A stretch of DNA of 5,368 bases, from assembly GCA_012961725.1 (NCBI GenBank), contig DTYU01000017.1:1-5368 (forward strand), given 5' to 3'. How positions within the stretch are numbered: the first letter of the stretch is position 1; each line of letters opens with the position of its first letter. Shown in pieces: positions 5,356 through 5,368 of the stretch. A program made the translations under genes and the position numbers. A model generated the notes under the pieces. The model worked only from the letters and a program-made list of their open reading frames with translations. It was not told the origin of the DNA and did not search any database. Source of the DNA: Desulfotomaculum sp. Lineage in GTDB: Bacteria > Bacillota > Desulfotomaculia > Desulfotomaculales > Ammonificaceae.

Positions 5356-5365
5356 CCACCGCCTT
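5356..5365 (-). promoter_or_regulatory. Ribosome binding site AAGGCGGTGG deciding the ftsH-like start
   Basis: On the minus strand AAGGCGGTGG matches eight of ten bases of AAGGAGGTGA and ends 5 nt before ATG 5348-5350. It favours that ATG over the GTG at 5357-5359, which is part of the same sequence. Confidence 0.7.
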
Positions 5366-5368
5366 CCG

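Overview
The window looks like a chromosomal segment of a GC-rich, low-synteny Firmicute, most likely one of the Clostridia of the Peptococcaceae/Thermoanaerobacterales type. The reasons are the cinA-recA order, strong Shine-Dalgarno sequences of the Bacillus/Clostridium kind (GGAGG, AGGGGGAG, AAGGCGGTGG), frequent GTG and TTG starts, and the protein character. The taxonomic placement is inference; no ribosomal or other lineage marker is present.

Layout. (1) Positions 1-246, plus strand: the C-terminal end of a Uma2-family (DUF820) putative nuclease whose start lies outside the window. (2) Positions 266-739, minus strand: a single-domain UspA-type universal stress protein with a complete ATP-binding motif, convergent with the Uma2 gene across only 19 nt. 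(3) Positions 740-917: a divergent intergenic region with a near-consensus SigA-type promoter (TTTACA, 17 nt, TAAAAT) whose spacer contains a perfect 10-bp palindrome. (4) Positions 918-1316, plus strand: an unrecognised 132-residue protein with two predicted membrane helices and a soluble tail. (5) Positions 1317-1417: a convergent gap with nested imperfect inverted repeats, possibly a terminator. (6) Positions 1418-5350, minus strand: three genes in one direction, read as ftsH-like, then cinA, then recA.

The minus-strand group is the core of the window. RecA is the recombinase. CinA couples a COG1058 domain to an NMN deamidase (PncC) domain, and the cinA-recA pairing is well known in Firmicutes. 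The gene upstream of cinA is usually pgsA in Bacillus-type genomes. Here it is a membrane-anchored AAA+ zinc metalloprotease of the FtsH (M41) family that keeps all catalytic motifs but, as read here, lacks the extracytoplasmic domain normally found between the two transmembrane helices. A perfect 9-bp inverted repeat with a 7-nt loop and no U-tract lies between this gene and cinA.

Most of the window is ordinary housekeeping content. I found no mobile element, CRISPR array, RNA gene or clearly new system. The points most worth a second look are the short FtsH paralogue next to cinA-recA, the hairpin ahead of cinA, the palindrome inside the promoter of the small membrane protein gene, and two start codons (ftsH-like and cinA) where an upstream GTG appears to be part of the Shine-Dalgarno sequence rather than the true start.
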